From contig RSEE01000156.1 of NCBI GenBank assembly GCA_003971905.1, positions 1 through 64,000 on the forward strand: a stretch of DNA of 64,000 nucleotides, written 5' to 3'. A program made the position numbers and the translations under genes. The notes beneath the pieces are model-generated. The model did no database searches. It saw only the letters and a program-made list of their open reading frames with translations, and was not told the DNA's origin. How positions within the stretch are numbered: the first letter of the stretch is position 1; each line of letters begins with the position of its first letter. Shown one piece after another: positions 45,097 through 56,056 of the stretch. The DNA comes from Moniliella sp. 'wahieum'. Lineage: Eukaryota > Basidiomycota > Moniliellomycetes > Moniliellales > Moniliellaceae.

Positions 45097-47140
45097 ATGT
45101 GCGCAGCCTATGCCACCCCACCCGCCCACCCCCACCAGGCGCCTCCGCCCGCAGCCCCCACCCGCTCCCCAGCTCCACGCCATCCTTAGCTCCTCCCGCC
45201 GCCGCCGCCGCCGCCCCTGGGTCTTCCCACGCCACCGCCCCACCCCTCCGAAGGCGGCCTCGACCCCTCGCCCGCGCCAGCGCCCAGCACGCCCGCACCT
45301 CCTCCCTCTCTCACACCCGCGCCCAGCACGCCCACACCTCCTCCCTCTCTCTCTCCCGCGCCGAGCCCGCCCTCCCACCGCCGCACCGCCTCCGCCGCCA
45401 CCACCACCGCCAGCGCTACCGCCCGCACCCAGCCCTACCCGCCCCCGGGCGCCCCCATCCCCCCGCCCGCACCAGCTCGCTGCGCTCCCACACCCTCCCA
45501 CTCCTACTCCCACTCCCGCTCCCACTCCCCTCCACCTCCACCACCTTCCTCCCCCTCTCCAGCCCCGCCCGCCCCCCCCCCGTCTCCCGCCCCTCCGCCG
45601 CGTCCCGCGTCCCCCCCCCGCACCACGCCCATTCCCGCACCGCTCTGCCCTCGCCGCCATGGAGCGCCTCCAACTCTTCCCCCTGATCCAACCCTCCCCC
45701 TAGGCGAGGAGTCCAACCTGTACCCATGGGCGTACGACCTGCCCCCTCTGCCCACCACGCCCCGGCCCACCCCCACCTCCCCCCACCCCCAGCCCCGCTG
45801 CTGCAACAAGGCGATCTCTTCATCTCGCCTGCCCAGGTTCAGGACACATATCTCTTTGCCCGACAGCCTGCGTTCCTTACCATCAGAGCCTCTCTCTGCC
45901 GTTCCTCCACCTCTTCGATGGGACTGGCGCGGTATCGATAACGGCCTCTTCGCCTTCCGGATCTTACCTCCAACCCGTCCCTGGCTCGGTCAGTGTCAGC
46001 GTCGGCTCCCTCTCCCCCCACCCGATGTCGCCCCTGCCTTCCCTCCCGCCCGTACCAGGTCCCATCCCAGTCCAAGTGGCAGCATGGTGGCGCTGCTGCC
46101 TCCCCCCGCCTCGCCGGGGATCGGCGCCAGTCTGATCCTCCCCTGGCGCGTTCCGGGGGAAACGGAGGGGTGCGGGGAAAGACTGCGCAGTCGCACAAGT
46201 ACGAATGCCAGTGGTGCGGCAAACGGTTCACCCGCCCTTCGTCCCTCAAGATCCACCTCCACGTTCATACGGGCGAAAAACCCTACGTGTGCGACGAACC
46301 CGACTGCGGCAAAAGCTTTAGTGTTCAGTCCAACCTCCGCCGACACAAACGATTCAACCATACGGATCAGACGGGGGCCTCGGCTGGCTCACCTTCCGCT
46401 TCCGTCCCGGCCTCGGCGCAGGGATCGGGGCAGGGCTCAGGCCAGGGATCAGGCCAGACCTCAGGATCACGTCCAGGATCGGCATTGGGCCTGTCCATCT
46501 CGCCCTCCCAATTCAACCGCACCTCGTCGTCTCTCCCCGGCAAGGGAGCAGGGACTCAGCATCTGTCCCCTCACTCTGGTTGCTGTTGCTGGTGCTGGTT
46601 CTGCTTCCTATCCCGGTTCCTATTCTGCCGCTTCTGTTCGCCACATCCTGCTGGATCCCCACTGCATCTAGGCAAACCTAAGTCCCTTGGCTACCAGCCC
46701 CCTCTTGCTTCCGGGCCCGTTAAGTCGTCCCATGCCAACAGCCCACTTTGCTCCCCAACGCAACCCGCATCCAGGCTCGCATTTAAGTCCCAGCCCGCTC
46801 TTGTCCCCTCTGGCGGGGCCAATGACTGGACCAATGGCTGGACCAATGGCTGGACCAATGGCGGCGCCTCTGGTTGGCCCCCAGGTGATCGTCCCTAGCC
46901 ACCCGAACAGTCCTTTGGTCGGCACGGTGCCTGGGACATTACCTGTCGTACCGCCAGCTCCGATCGCTCCTGCTTCCCCTCTTCCCGCTCGGTGGAAACC
47001 TTCCCGAGGCATACGTCACAACCCAACTGTTGCCCCCCGATGCAGTTGCAGGTGTGCCGGCGGTACGGGTGGAAGAGCCCAAGCCGCCCACTGGCCGTAT
47101 AGTGGGTTTTCTCTTCCGGCTCGGTGGAGGGTACCTTTGA
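45097..47140 (+). CDS. C2H2 zinc-finger transcription factor
   Basis: Predicted DNA-binding regulator. Two adjacent C2H2 fingers are encoded at about 46196-46365. The first reads [10 protein letters not shown]...HLHVH, joined by the classic linker TGEKPYVC to the second ([12 protein letters not shown]...HKRFNH). The pairing resembles fungal regulators of the Azf1/Crz1 type but is too short to assign. The N-terminus is very Pro/Ser/His-rich and low complexity; a likely start is [14 protein letters not shown] at 45097, or the later [14 protein letters not shown] at 45659. The C-terminal half has Gly/Gln-Ser repeats and a [11 protein letters not shown] repeat. It ends with [17 protein letters not shown] and [13 protein letters not shown]. 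Frame changes make both the start and the middle approximate. Confidence 0.72.
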
Positions 47141-47712
47141 TCGTTGGCGCAGCTTGCGCAGATTGTCAAGGATCGATCTTGTGTTCCTGACACCCTGCGA
47201 TCCTGCGATCCCATCGATCCCCGTGGTTTCCTCTTACTTACCCTCTCTTTCCTTCCCTCCTTTCCCTCCCTCCCTTTCCGCCCTTTCCGCCCTTCTCACC
47301 CTTGTCTCCCTTGTCACTCTTCCCTCTCCGTCTGTGTTCCGTTGTGTCTCTTGTGCTCTTGTACCGGATCCCATCCATGTCCGTGCCATGTCTATGTTTT
47401 GCTCGCATTGACCTGTATGTATGTCACCATCGGGATAGACGAGTGTGCGTTGCGAGAGCGGCAGATGGGCAGCGGGCGAGGGGGATGGCCCCCACGTTAG
47501 ATTTAGATCAGCGGGGAGGAGAGGGATAGGGGAAGGTGGCGGAGGTGGACGTGAAGTTGAAGTGGCGCGGTGGCGCTCCAATTTCATTTTGCGCTGAGCT
47601 CATCCGGCGGCCTCGCCTTGAGGCTGGAGGGCCACCTGGACCTGACTCGCAGGCAGCCGCAGACGGGGGGGCGCATCGCTGTCTGCGCGACGATCTGCCC
47701 CGCCCGCCCGCC
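47141..47712. other. intergenic, YAK1 upstream region
   Basis: The 3' region of the zinc-finger gene and 5' region of the kinase gene. It has a pyrimidine-rich tract (47230-47330). No gene is seen. Confidence 0.5.
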
Positions 47713-50457
47713 ATGGACGCTTCCGGCGCGCCTCGACGCCCGCCTCCGTCCCTCGACCGCCTCGACCGTCTCGAGCGCCGCCACACGCAGAGGCGACGTC
47801 GAGGCCAGTGCGGCCGACGACGACGGCTACTCTCCGGCTCCCCATAGCGCTGCCGCCGCCCATTGCCCTCCTCGCCGCCAACCTTGCGCCCCCCACCGCC
47901 TCGTCAACCTTGTCGTCGGGCTTGCCTCCATCGCGTCGTCGCTCGCTCCGATGCATGCCATGCAGGCTATGCCCCCCCGCCTCCCGTGTCCTACCGCTCC
48001 TCCCTCTATGCCCCTGGCAGACCGCCTCCCCACCTCCCCACCCCCCTCCACCTCCCCGCCCGCAACCCCGCCCGCGATGGCTCCGCCGCGTGCGCGATCC
48101 CGCCGACTTGAGGCCCAACACTGAGGCGCTCATCGTGCAACGGGACGACGAGCAGACCCAGCAGGTGGGATGGTCAGCGTGCGTACTCCATCCCTTTTCT
48201 CCTTTCCCTTTTCTCATTTCCCCTTTTCTCCATTCCTTTCCGTCTGCTTGTCTATGGGTTTGCTTTTGTGTTTGGGATAATTGTTGACTCTTGAACCTCG
48301 GTTCGGGCTTTCCTGCAGCCCCTAAAGGCTCTGACGGTCCTACCTCCACCATACATACCACCTTGTCAATCCATCCTTCCTCTACGAACTGGCCTGCAAC
48401 CCTCGTCGGGTACTGACCAAGCCAGCCACCAGCGCACAACCAAGGCCGGGACAACGAAACGAACGACTTTATTCTCTATGTCAACGACTGGCTCGGCACC
48501 GAGACGGGGACAAGTATTTGATCTTGGACATGCTTGGCAGGGCACATTTGGCCAGGTGGTCAGTGCCAAAACATGCGCACGCACGAAATTGTGGCAGTCA
48601 AGGTGATCAAGAACCATCCGGCCTACCTCCAACAGAGCTGGACCGAGGTGGCTGTGTTGGAGTTGCTCAATACCAAATTTGATCCGCGCGACGAGCACCA
48701 TCTGCTTCGCTTGCACATACGTTTCTTCTCCATGCCAAACATTTGTGCTTGGTATTTGAACTCTTGTCGAGCACTTGTACGAACTGATTCGACAAAACTC
48801 GTACCGCGGCGTAAGTCCCTGGTTGGTACGTGTATTTCGTCCCAGTTGCTGGATGCGCTCTCGTCCTCCTCCAGGACGCCCACATTATCCACTGCGACCT
48901 CAAGCCCGAACATCTTGCTCAAGTCGCTCCAACCACCCTTGGCCATCAAACCGTCGACTTTGGCTCGGCCTGCGACGAACATCAAACCGCGTTCACGTAT
49001 ATTCAATCCCGCTTTTACCGTTCGCCCGAAGTCCTGCTCGGTCTGCCGTACAATGCAGCGATTGATATGTGGAGTTTGGGCTGCATTGCCGCCGACTCTT
49101 CCTCGGTCTGCCCTTGTTTCCCCGGAACAAGCGAGTTCAACCAATGACCTGCATTGTCGAGATGATGGGGATGCCACCTCCCCATGCTCGTCAAGGGCAA
49201 GCATACCCACCACTTTTTCCGTCGGTACCCAGACGATATGGCCACCCGCACTACCACCTCAAACACGCGAGCAATGGCCAAAGAACATCCGACAAACCCA
49301 ACGAACCCCCGACCAAAAAATTCTTTGCTGCCACCACCTTGCCTGACATTATTCGTTCCTACCCCCTTCCCGCTCGCGCGGACACCCTCACTCGAGCCAT
49401 CATCGGACTGACGAAGCACGCGAACAAGCCCAACGAACGTGCTTTATCGATTTCCTCCAGGGCTTGCTCCAGATGGACCCGCACTTGCGCTGGACCGCGC
49501 ACCAGGCTCGGTTGCACCCATTCGTGACTGGCGAACCGTTTTACCGGACCGTTCCAGCCCTGACCCGACCGAACCACGTGGCACGACCACCGTACCAGCA
49601 CAAGCGGCGGCAACTGCCCCCATTACAGCGCCACCCGTGCCCTCATCGGGATTGGGATCGGCACTTTCTCCTCCCCCTTGCTCCGCTCGCGGCTCCCACG
49701 CAAGTTCCAGTTCCACCTGCAGCCGCAGCTCCCGGCTCGGTTTTCAGCTTCGGCTTCGGCATCGTCTTCTTCATCGCTGGAGAGGAATTCTCATCGCCCG
49801 CCTCGACTGCCTCCGCACTGCTCGTGTCACGTCCGGACGCAACTATGCTGCCGAGGCAGCTTCGTATGCCCAGGCACAGGCACAGGCACAGGCCCAGGCA
49901 CAGGCACAGACGCAAGTGCAAGTGGCCCACCACAGCGCAATCGGGCAAGTTACGTCGACCCGATGGGACGGGGTGTGGCACGACGGGTCGGTAGTTGGAC
50001 CGCACCGAACGTACGGCGGCGCAGCCGACATGGCTTCTACCCCGTACTGGTCGCAGGGGGGTACTACTACGACCCTTCTCTTCCTGGTGCTGGTGCTGGT
50101 GCTGGGGTGGTGCAGCGCCTATTTCATCTTCGGCTGCGGCAGCTGCAGCTACGGCAGCTGGGTTCTCCCAGCCCCCCCCGCCTCCTCCAGCTCGTACCCC
50201 CCCGCGCACGTCGCTTCCCTCCACCAATCCTGACCGGTCCCCGCCGGAGTGCTTTCTGCTCTGCCTAGTGCCATGGGCCCCACCCTCCCGTCTCTGTCGT
50301 CGAACGCGAGGGGATGGCGTTGGATTCCCACCTCGTTTGCCATGAGTTTACCCCCCGCATTGGTCCCGGCGGTCAGGCGGCGGAGTACTACGAAGTGCGA
50401 GACCCTCGGGACGCTCGGGACCCCAGGGTGGAACGCACGTATCGAGGTGCTTACTAG
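47713..50457 (+). CDS. YAK1: DYRK-family protein kinase YAK1
   Basis: Dual-specificity kinase that restrains growth under stress and nutrient limitation, acting opposite to PKA. A low-complexity N-terminus (MDASGAPRRPPPS) leads to the YAK1-specific pre-kinase block HPSFLYELACNPRRVLTKP and NDFILYVNDWLG. Kinase landmarks are LGQGTFGQVV (glycine loop), IVAVKVIKN (lysine), HIIHCDLKPE (catalytic loop), VDFGSAC, and the DYRK activation loop TYIQSRFYRSPEVLLG with its tyrosine. Next come AAIDMWSLGCIAAE-type sequence, LPDIIRSYPL and the YAK1 C-lobe end DFLQGLLQMDPHLRWTAHQA. A Gln/Ala tract (AQAQAQAQAQAQTQVQV) follows. One intron (about 48165-48318) is probable. In the catalytic loop two As are missing at 48909-48910 (GAAAAC expected). 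The end is TAG at 50457 after RVERTYRGAY. Confidence 0.88.
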
Positions 50458-51067
50458 GTACCTTCTTGATCACAAAGTCCAGCTCGTGTGTCAAGATGGA
50501 TGTCTAGGTAGAGGTAGAGGTGGAGCGGAGGCGGAGGTGCAAGTCTATTTGCCCTTGCCTCCCTCCCCCCTCCCGCCTTCATTTCCTCTTCTCCTGTTTA
50601 CCCTGTGCCCCTTTCCCCACCCTCCCTTGGGCCTGTATGCATTTCGTTTCGGTGAAATAGGACTGAGTACCTCCCCGCCCCCCCCGCGCTAAGCTTTTGG
50701 CTTGGTTTTCCAGCAACGTATAACAACGTTCAGCAATTGCAGTAGCGTACCCCGCAGCAATCTACAACACTCCAGGCAAAAGGATGGGCAGTATGTCATG
50801 TGCTTTCCTTTGCTTTCCTTTGCTCGGATTGGGTTTCGCACCGCATGGACTGGAGGCACAAAGCGCAGGCACGGATGTTGGCGCAGGTGCTTCCCCCGTC
50901 GCTCCCCTCTCGGCTTTTCTTGGGCTGTACACTCCTATCCACTGTGAAGCGTGGCCTTCACTCCTCACCACCTGAACGCCCCAGTACAAATGGGAAGGGC
51001 GAGAGAACCGTGGGCCCACGGCCACAGCGAGCATGCAAAGGGTAAAGAGTACCATGAGAGGAAGGGG
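50458..51067. other. intergenic, nothing recognised
   Basis: Convergent 3' ends of YAK1 and the complex I subunit gene. A direct repeat TTTGCTTTCCTTTGCTCGG lies near 50808-50827. No gene is supported. Confidence 0.5.
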
Positions 51068-51255
51068 CTAATGGTGTCCCGAAGCGGGGGCCGCAGGCGT
51101 GGTAAAGTACTCCCAGATGCAGTACCCAACAAACACGGACGTGGACCAGGTAAGCCCGGAAGCGAGTACCGCACCATGTTACGCAGTTGGAAGATGGGGT
51201 GGTAGCGCCATTGGTCACGCTTGGCCCAGGGCGAGTGGCGTAGTTCGGATGACAT
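51068..51255 (-). CDS. complex I B12-type subunit (NDUFB3-like)
   Basis: Very small accessory subunit of mitochondrial NADH:ubiquinone oxidoreductase, about 62 residues with one membrane span. The minus-strand start MSSELRHSPWAKRDQWRYHP carries the family hallmark PWAKR-(E/D)-x-WRY. It is followed by LRNMVRYSLPGL and, after a one-base gap, TWSTSVFVGYCIWEYFTTP, matching the family membrane helix and the YCxxEY pattern. The stop is TAG at 51068. The gap (AA at 51152-51153, one A short) is another missing base in a run. Because of the break, neither half would pass a length filter, so automated annotation would probably miss it. Confidence 0.78.
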
Positions 51256-51765
51256 GGTGGGGCTGGCCAGGGTGGAGAGGAGGGGGTAGGGGGGTTAGCA
51301 TGGCTTCTTCCACCAACATCACCGGGGACGGACCGGAGCAACGATGGATGGTGGATGGTGGATGGTGGATGGTGGAGGTAGAGGTGGAGGAGGGGGCGGT
51401 CAGCCAAGAGGGGGAGGAGAAAGACATACGATGAGCCAAGCAACAAACAAACGGTGGTCGAGCGAACCCACCAGCAGCCAGGTAGGAGGGAGCAGGGGGT
51501 GGGATGGGCTAGAGCCACCCCGGCCTACGCTGGGCAGGAGGGCGGAATGGGATTATTAATTGGCACTTGCCTCCGTTCCGCACTGAGGATAGGGTAGGGT
51601 AGGGTTGGGCTTGAAGCTTGCTTGCCAGCCGGGTAGGGTTGCTCCCCCTTCGTTGGCTAGCTCATCTCACGCTCTCTACTGAGCTTGTCTGGGCGCAAGA
51701 CGGGACCGTGACATGGGAATCAAATATGGGTCCAACGTACAAACAAAAACAAACATGGGCACGAG
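51256..51765. other. intergenic, simple repeats
   Basis: GATGGTGGATGGTGGATGG tandem repeats (about 51342-51375) and GGGTAGGGTAGGGTTGGG (about 51590-51608). No gene is supported. Confidence 0.5.
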
Positions 51766-52381
51766 TTAAGTCGCAGGCGCCAATGCAGAGGGGAGACGAA
51801 CATGCGCACGTGGAGGGGGCGCGGGGGGGCGTAGGTGCCCATGCCTTGCAGCGCCAGATGAGGAACCGGGGGGAAGGTTGCCAGGAGAAAACGCGGGAGA
51901 GAAGAGAGAAGCACAGAGGGAGAAGAAGCACAGATGGTTATTGGTAGCCATGCATATTGGCTTCGCCATCTTGGAGGAACGCGTCGTGCCAGTCGTCAGG
52001 GTGAAGGGAAGGAAGGTCTGGTTGTGGAAATGATACGCATACCAAAACAGGCCAGCGATGAGCAGGAGCAGCAGCAGCCGCGCATGATGCGATGGCGCTC
52101 GGTACGCATTGCTTTCGCGCAACGTGCGCTGGTACGTTTCCGCCAACGCGGGGTTGGCCGCGGCTAGGCGGGCGCGCGTCGCATTGTCCGCGGCTTGGGA
52201 CAGGAGCGAGCGCGGGAGATGGGCAGCATGCGCCAGAGCGGCCGAACCGGCTTCGGACGCCCACTTGCCATCGCGCTTCTCGGGGGGGAAGGGGTCGAGG
52301 ACGATGTCAGGCTCGGGGGTCCATGGCGGGGGTGCGGCGGAGGCGAGGCGCAGAGGAGGGGGACGGGGAGACAGCCGACAT
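51766..52381 (-). CDS. hypothetical single-pass membrane protein
   Basis: Starting at MSAVSPSPSSAPRL (52381), the coherent part reads APPPWTPEPDIVLDPFPPEK, then an Ala-rich helical region (LAHAAHLPRSLLSQAADNAT, ARLAAANPALAETYQRTL). A single hydrophobic segment follows (ARLLLLLLIAGLFWYAYHFH) with HNQTFLPF just after it. One frame change lies in the first 25 codons. The long tail to 51766 may be non-coding or separated by an intron, since the chain could end soon after the membrane segment. No family is recognised. Topology suggests a tail-anchored protein of an organelle membrane, by inference only. Confidence 0.45.
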
Positions 52382-52951
52382 GGACGCAGCAACCGCAAGC
52401 AGCTGTGCCGATCGGAGCTGCTCTGTGTGAGTGAGATGTGGCTGCGGAGGCGCCAATGAGACGGCCAGGCGCCCGGGACAATTGAACGTTCAACCTTGCT
52501 GCACCCGTGAAACGGGAGGGATGCCGCTGGGGCTGTGCTGTGCCTGCCTGTGCTCTGCTGCTGTGAGTCGGTGCAACGAGCCCACGTGTTCTGATTGCCG
52601 GGTGTATCCGGCCGCTTCGGGTGGCCCCCAACGTGCAGCCCAGCAGACCGCTTGTTAGGTAAGGAGGGGGGCCGCGTACGGGGGCCCTGTCGCACACTGG
52701 TGGGGTGCCCGCTGCATTCAGCTACGATGGACGACGCGCCTGCATTCGCGTGTGGCGCGCAGGCACAGGGACACTGTGGCGCTGCACGCCCCCACGCGGG
52801 CAGTCGGTGCGGCCCCGTGCGGCATGTGTTACATGATCAGCAGCACCACGCGGGAGCCCTGTGGATGACTGCCCCCGTGCCTCATTCTGTTTATCTCGTG
52901 TCCTCCATCCGTAACACATTAATCACCCTCGCCTGGGGAGGATTGTGCGTG

Positions 52952-52959
52952 TATATAAT
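52952..52959 (+). promoter_or_regulatory. TATA box of the aminotransferase gene
   Basis: TATATAAT lies about 85 bases before the ATG at 53044. A CATCCTCCATCCTCCATCC pyrimidine-rich leader follows. Confidence 0.55.
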
Positions 52960-53043
52960 GCTCCTACGCCTCAGCGTATCTTTCCATCCTCCATCCTCCA
53001 TCCTCCATCCCCCATCCACATCACCCATCCCCTCGTCTCCACC

Positions 53044-54547
53044 ATGCCCGACGGTGGAATGGACACCATTGCCCCCACCCCGCCGATGGCCAAGTCGCTG
53101 GCCAAGGCCCCTGCGCCACCCACAGCAACAGCCGTAGTGGACTACGACCGCTACCTGTCCGCCGCCTTGCGCAATTGGCCCGATGGCTCTATCCGCAGGC
53201 TCTACAGCGCCGAGGACATGGACCGCGGCATCAGCTTCTGTCTGGCATGCCCAACCCTTCCATGTTCCCTTCAAGTGGCTACCTTTGGCGCGGTCAACCC
53301 GCAACCGGCCACCGATCCCGTCACGTCCGCCCCGACCTGTTTGAGGCCAGCTTGCAGTACCTGCCCGCCCAGGGCCTCGCTTCGCTCGCCGACTGGTTCC
53401 AGTCCTTTGTCTCCACTCTCATTCGCGCCCCATTCATTTACTCACCCTGCCCATACCACATGGGGCGTCACGGTCGGATCAGGCATCCAAGACTTGCTCT
53501 CGACTGCTTTCCGTGTGCTCTCGACCCGGGGGACACGGTCTTATTCGAAGCACCAACCTACGCGTACGTCCATCCTTGCGCCCCTTTTCTCCTAGATCGT
53601 GCTAACCGTTCTCATCGCATGGATAGTGGGCCCTCCTCCCTGTACACCCATTGGGAGCAGAACCCGTACCAGCCGCCATTGATGATGGCGGCTTGGACGC
53701 GGCTGCTCTCGAGCGGCAACTCAGCGGCTGGCGCACCAACGCAGCAACCAAAGACAAGCCCTTTCCCAAATGCTTGTACACCATCCCCGTCGGCGGGAAC
53801 CCCCATGGGACACAGCCAGTGAGCAACGCAAACGGATGGTGCTCAACGTCTGTCGGCGCCATGGTGTGCTGATCCTCGAGGATGACGCTTACTATTTCCT
53901 CAACTACGATGGCCTGGGTGCGAACCCCACCACGCGGCCCAGGATAAATCCTACTTTGCTCTAGAAGAGGAGGACAAGGACATTTGGGGCAACGGCCGTG
54001 TTCTTCGTTTGATTCCTTCTCCAAGATCCTCTGGCGGGTCTACGGATCGGGTTTGCTTCAGGGCCTCAAACTCTGATTGAAGCGATGGATGTGGTTTCGG
54101 CTTCGGGCCTGATGCATGCTTCGGGACCGACGATGGCCATGTCCCTCGCTCTCCTGGAACACTGGGGGGTGGACGGATTCCTCTACAATGCCGACAAGGT
54201 CGCTACTTTTTACCGTGATCGAAGGGACTTGTTTGAGCGCCTCGTCCGCTCTGTCTTGGGTGCTGGAGAAGGGAAGAAGGCGGTGGCAGAATGGGTGACG
54301 CCCGAGGCAGGGATGTTCCTTTGGATCAAGTTGCATTTGCCAGGACCCTGTTCGAGTGATATGTTGCACCACAAGGCCTTGCCAAGGGCGTCATTGCTGT
54401 GCCGGGCATCCACTTTTTCCCTACAGCCACGGCGACCCCTTATTGTCGCCTGTCTTACTCGGTGTCCCTGTGGAAGAGATGGAGCTGGGGCTCCGCCGCT
54501 TGCGGGAGTGCATCGAGAACGTGGAGCGAGGCAGGAAGCCGCTCTAG
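53044..54547 (+). CDS. Aro8-type / 2-aminoadipate aminotransferase
   Basis: PLP-dependent class I aminotransferase of the Aro8/kynurenine aminotransferase II group, acting on aromatic amino acids or 2-aminoadipate. The start MPDGGMDTIAPTPPMAKSLA leads to SGMPNPSMFPFKW-like sequence, GVTVGSGIQDLLSTAF, DPGDTVLFEAPTYA, IPVGGNPHGT (NPTG in most relatives), ILEDDAYYFLNYD (PLP-binding Asp and Tyr), and RFDSFSKIL, whose lysine would form the internal aldimine. Then LRIGFASGPQTL and the C-terminal MELGLRRLRECIENVE follow. One intron (GTACGT...GATAG) spans about 53565-53625. Single bases are missing at 53628-53630 (GGGG expected), 54008-54010 (TTTT) and 54027-54028 (CCC). The substrate cannot be told from sequence alone. 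Confidence 0.87.
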
Positions 54548-54706
54548 GCCTCTTTGTTATCCCAGTCCAACAAAATCTTGTATCTGTTTGTCGTCCTGCT
54601 CACTCGCACTCCGGTTTCTCATTATACTAGCTAGACATTCACTCCCTCTCTCCCCTTCCTCGGGCTACACTTTCTGTACTTTCCTCGAAATGATTCGTTT
54701 TGTTTG

Positions 54707-56007
54707 TCACAAAAGATGCTTGGGGTATAAAAGTAGGTGGTTAGGGTCCAAAGTCCACTGCCCGGTCCATGTCGGCAGCAGGAAGACCCAGTCGAGCAGC
54801 GCCATCAGCACCATATCCACCGCTGCCACAATGACAAACACCACCCCGCCGAACCAAGGATGGCCCGCTGCGTAGCAGCGGAGAAGCAAGCTGCCTCTCT
54901 CAACGGCGGTGGCAGCTCGTCGTACACGATTTCCACACGCCGCGCCACCTCGGCCCAAGAGTACATCTCCTTCACCTTGGCATGAGCTAGGAACGGATCA
55001 TGCTCCCCACGTTCGATCCGCTCCACCGCCCGCAACGTCGTGTCCACCACATCGTCCTCGTCTGCCTCGGCCAGGAGAACAGGTCCGGAGGCAACACTTC
55101 CTCCACCCCGCCCACGCGCGTTGACACAACCAAACCCGGCCGCAGCACCTTCCACCAAGCCCGTGCCAAACGCCTCGGTGAGAGAGGTGTTGAGCAAAAT
55201 GTCGCCGCGGTGCAGATGAGCCGGACATCGGTACTAGCTACCGAGCCTACCAATTCGACGCGATTGCAACTCGGTGCGCTCGCGCATCTGTTCCAGTCCG
55301 ACCCGGTTCGGTCCCTCGCCTCCGATCACGAATCGCACATGGGGGTGTGCGGCACAGATTCGCGGGATGGCCGCTTCGAGCAGATCGGTGCCTTTGCGGT
55401 ACATGAGCCGGGACAGAACGACGATCGTCACGAAAGTTCGTGTTGGGTGGGCGGGTGCGGGGGGAAGGAAGTGGGTGGCGACAACGGCGTTGGGAATGAC
55501 GCTGACCCGAGCCGGATCGAGCTGGGCGCGTAAGCCGTGTTTTCCTTGCCAACATGGGAGACGGTGATGATGTGCCCGGTACCAGCCAAGAGAAAGCAAG
55601 CAACTTGGAGGTCAGGAAGGACGCCACATTGTCCATCCCAAACAAGGAGTGGTCGTCGTAAACACGCTCTTGACCCCAATGCTCCCAGCATGCAACAACG
55701 CTTCCAGCCCCATTGACGACAAGGCTTGGTGCGCATGCACAATCTCAATTCGTTCCCGCACCACAATCGAACGCAGGAGCGGACCCAAGCCAAAAAAGTT
55801 GGGCAACGTATCTTGGCGCGCGACCACCGCATACGGTACATAGTACACCTTGATCCCTCGCAGGAGGTGACGCACCCCCACCCGCTCTCCATACGCGTGG
55901 TGAGAATGACGACTTTATGGCCCCGTGCGACCAGCGCTTGGGCCACCATGTAGATATGGCCCTCCACACCCCCTAGGTTGGGGAAGAAAAAATCGACACC
56001 ATCCTAA
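54707..56007 (-). CDS. GPI3: GPI-GlcNAc transferase catalytic subunit PIG-A/GPI3
   Basis: Catalytic subunit of the ER enzyme that adds GlcNAc to phosphatidylinositol, the first step of GPI-anchor synthesis. The minus-strand frame opens [21 protein letters not shown], with one G missing after 55994. It continues [132 protein letters not shown] (glycosyltransferase-4 donor site) and [17 protein letters not shown]. It ends with a hydrophobic span ([20 protein letters not shown]) that anchors the protein in the ER. About four frame changes occur. An ACTTAG just before the ATG could be an acceptor of an upstream exon. Confidence 0.9.
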
Positions 56008-56056
56008 GTACAGTCCAATTGAACGCAAGGGTGGGGATGACGATTAGTTGCTCATC

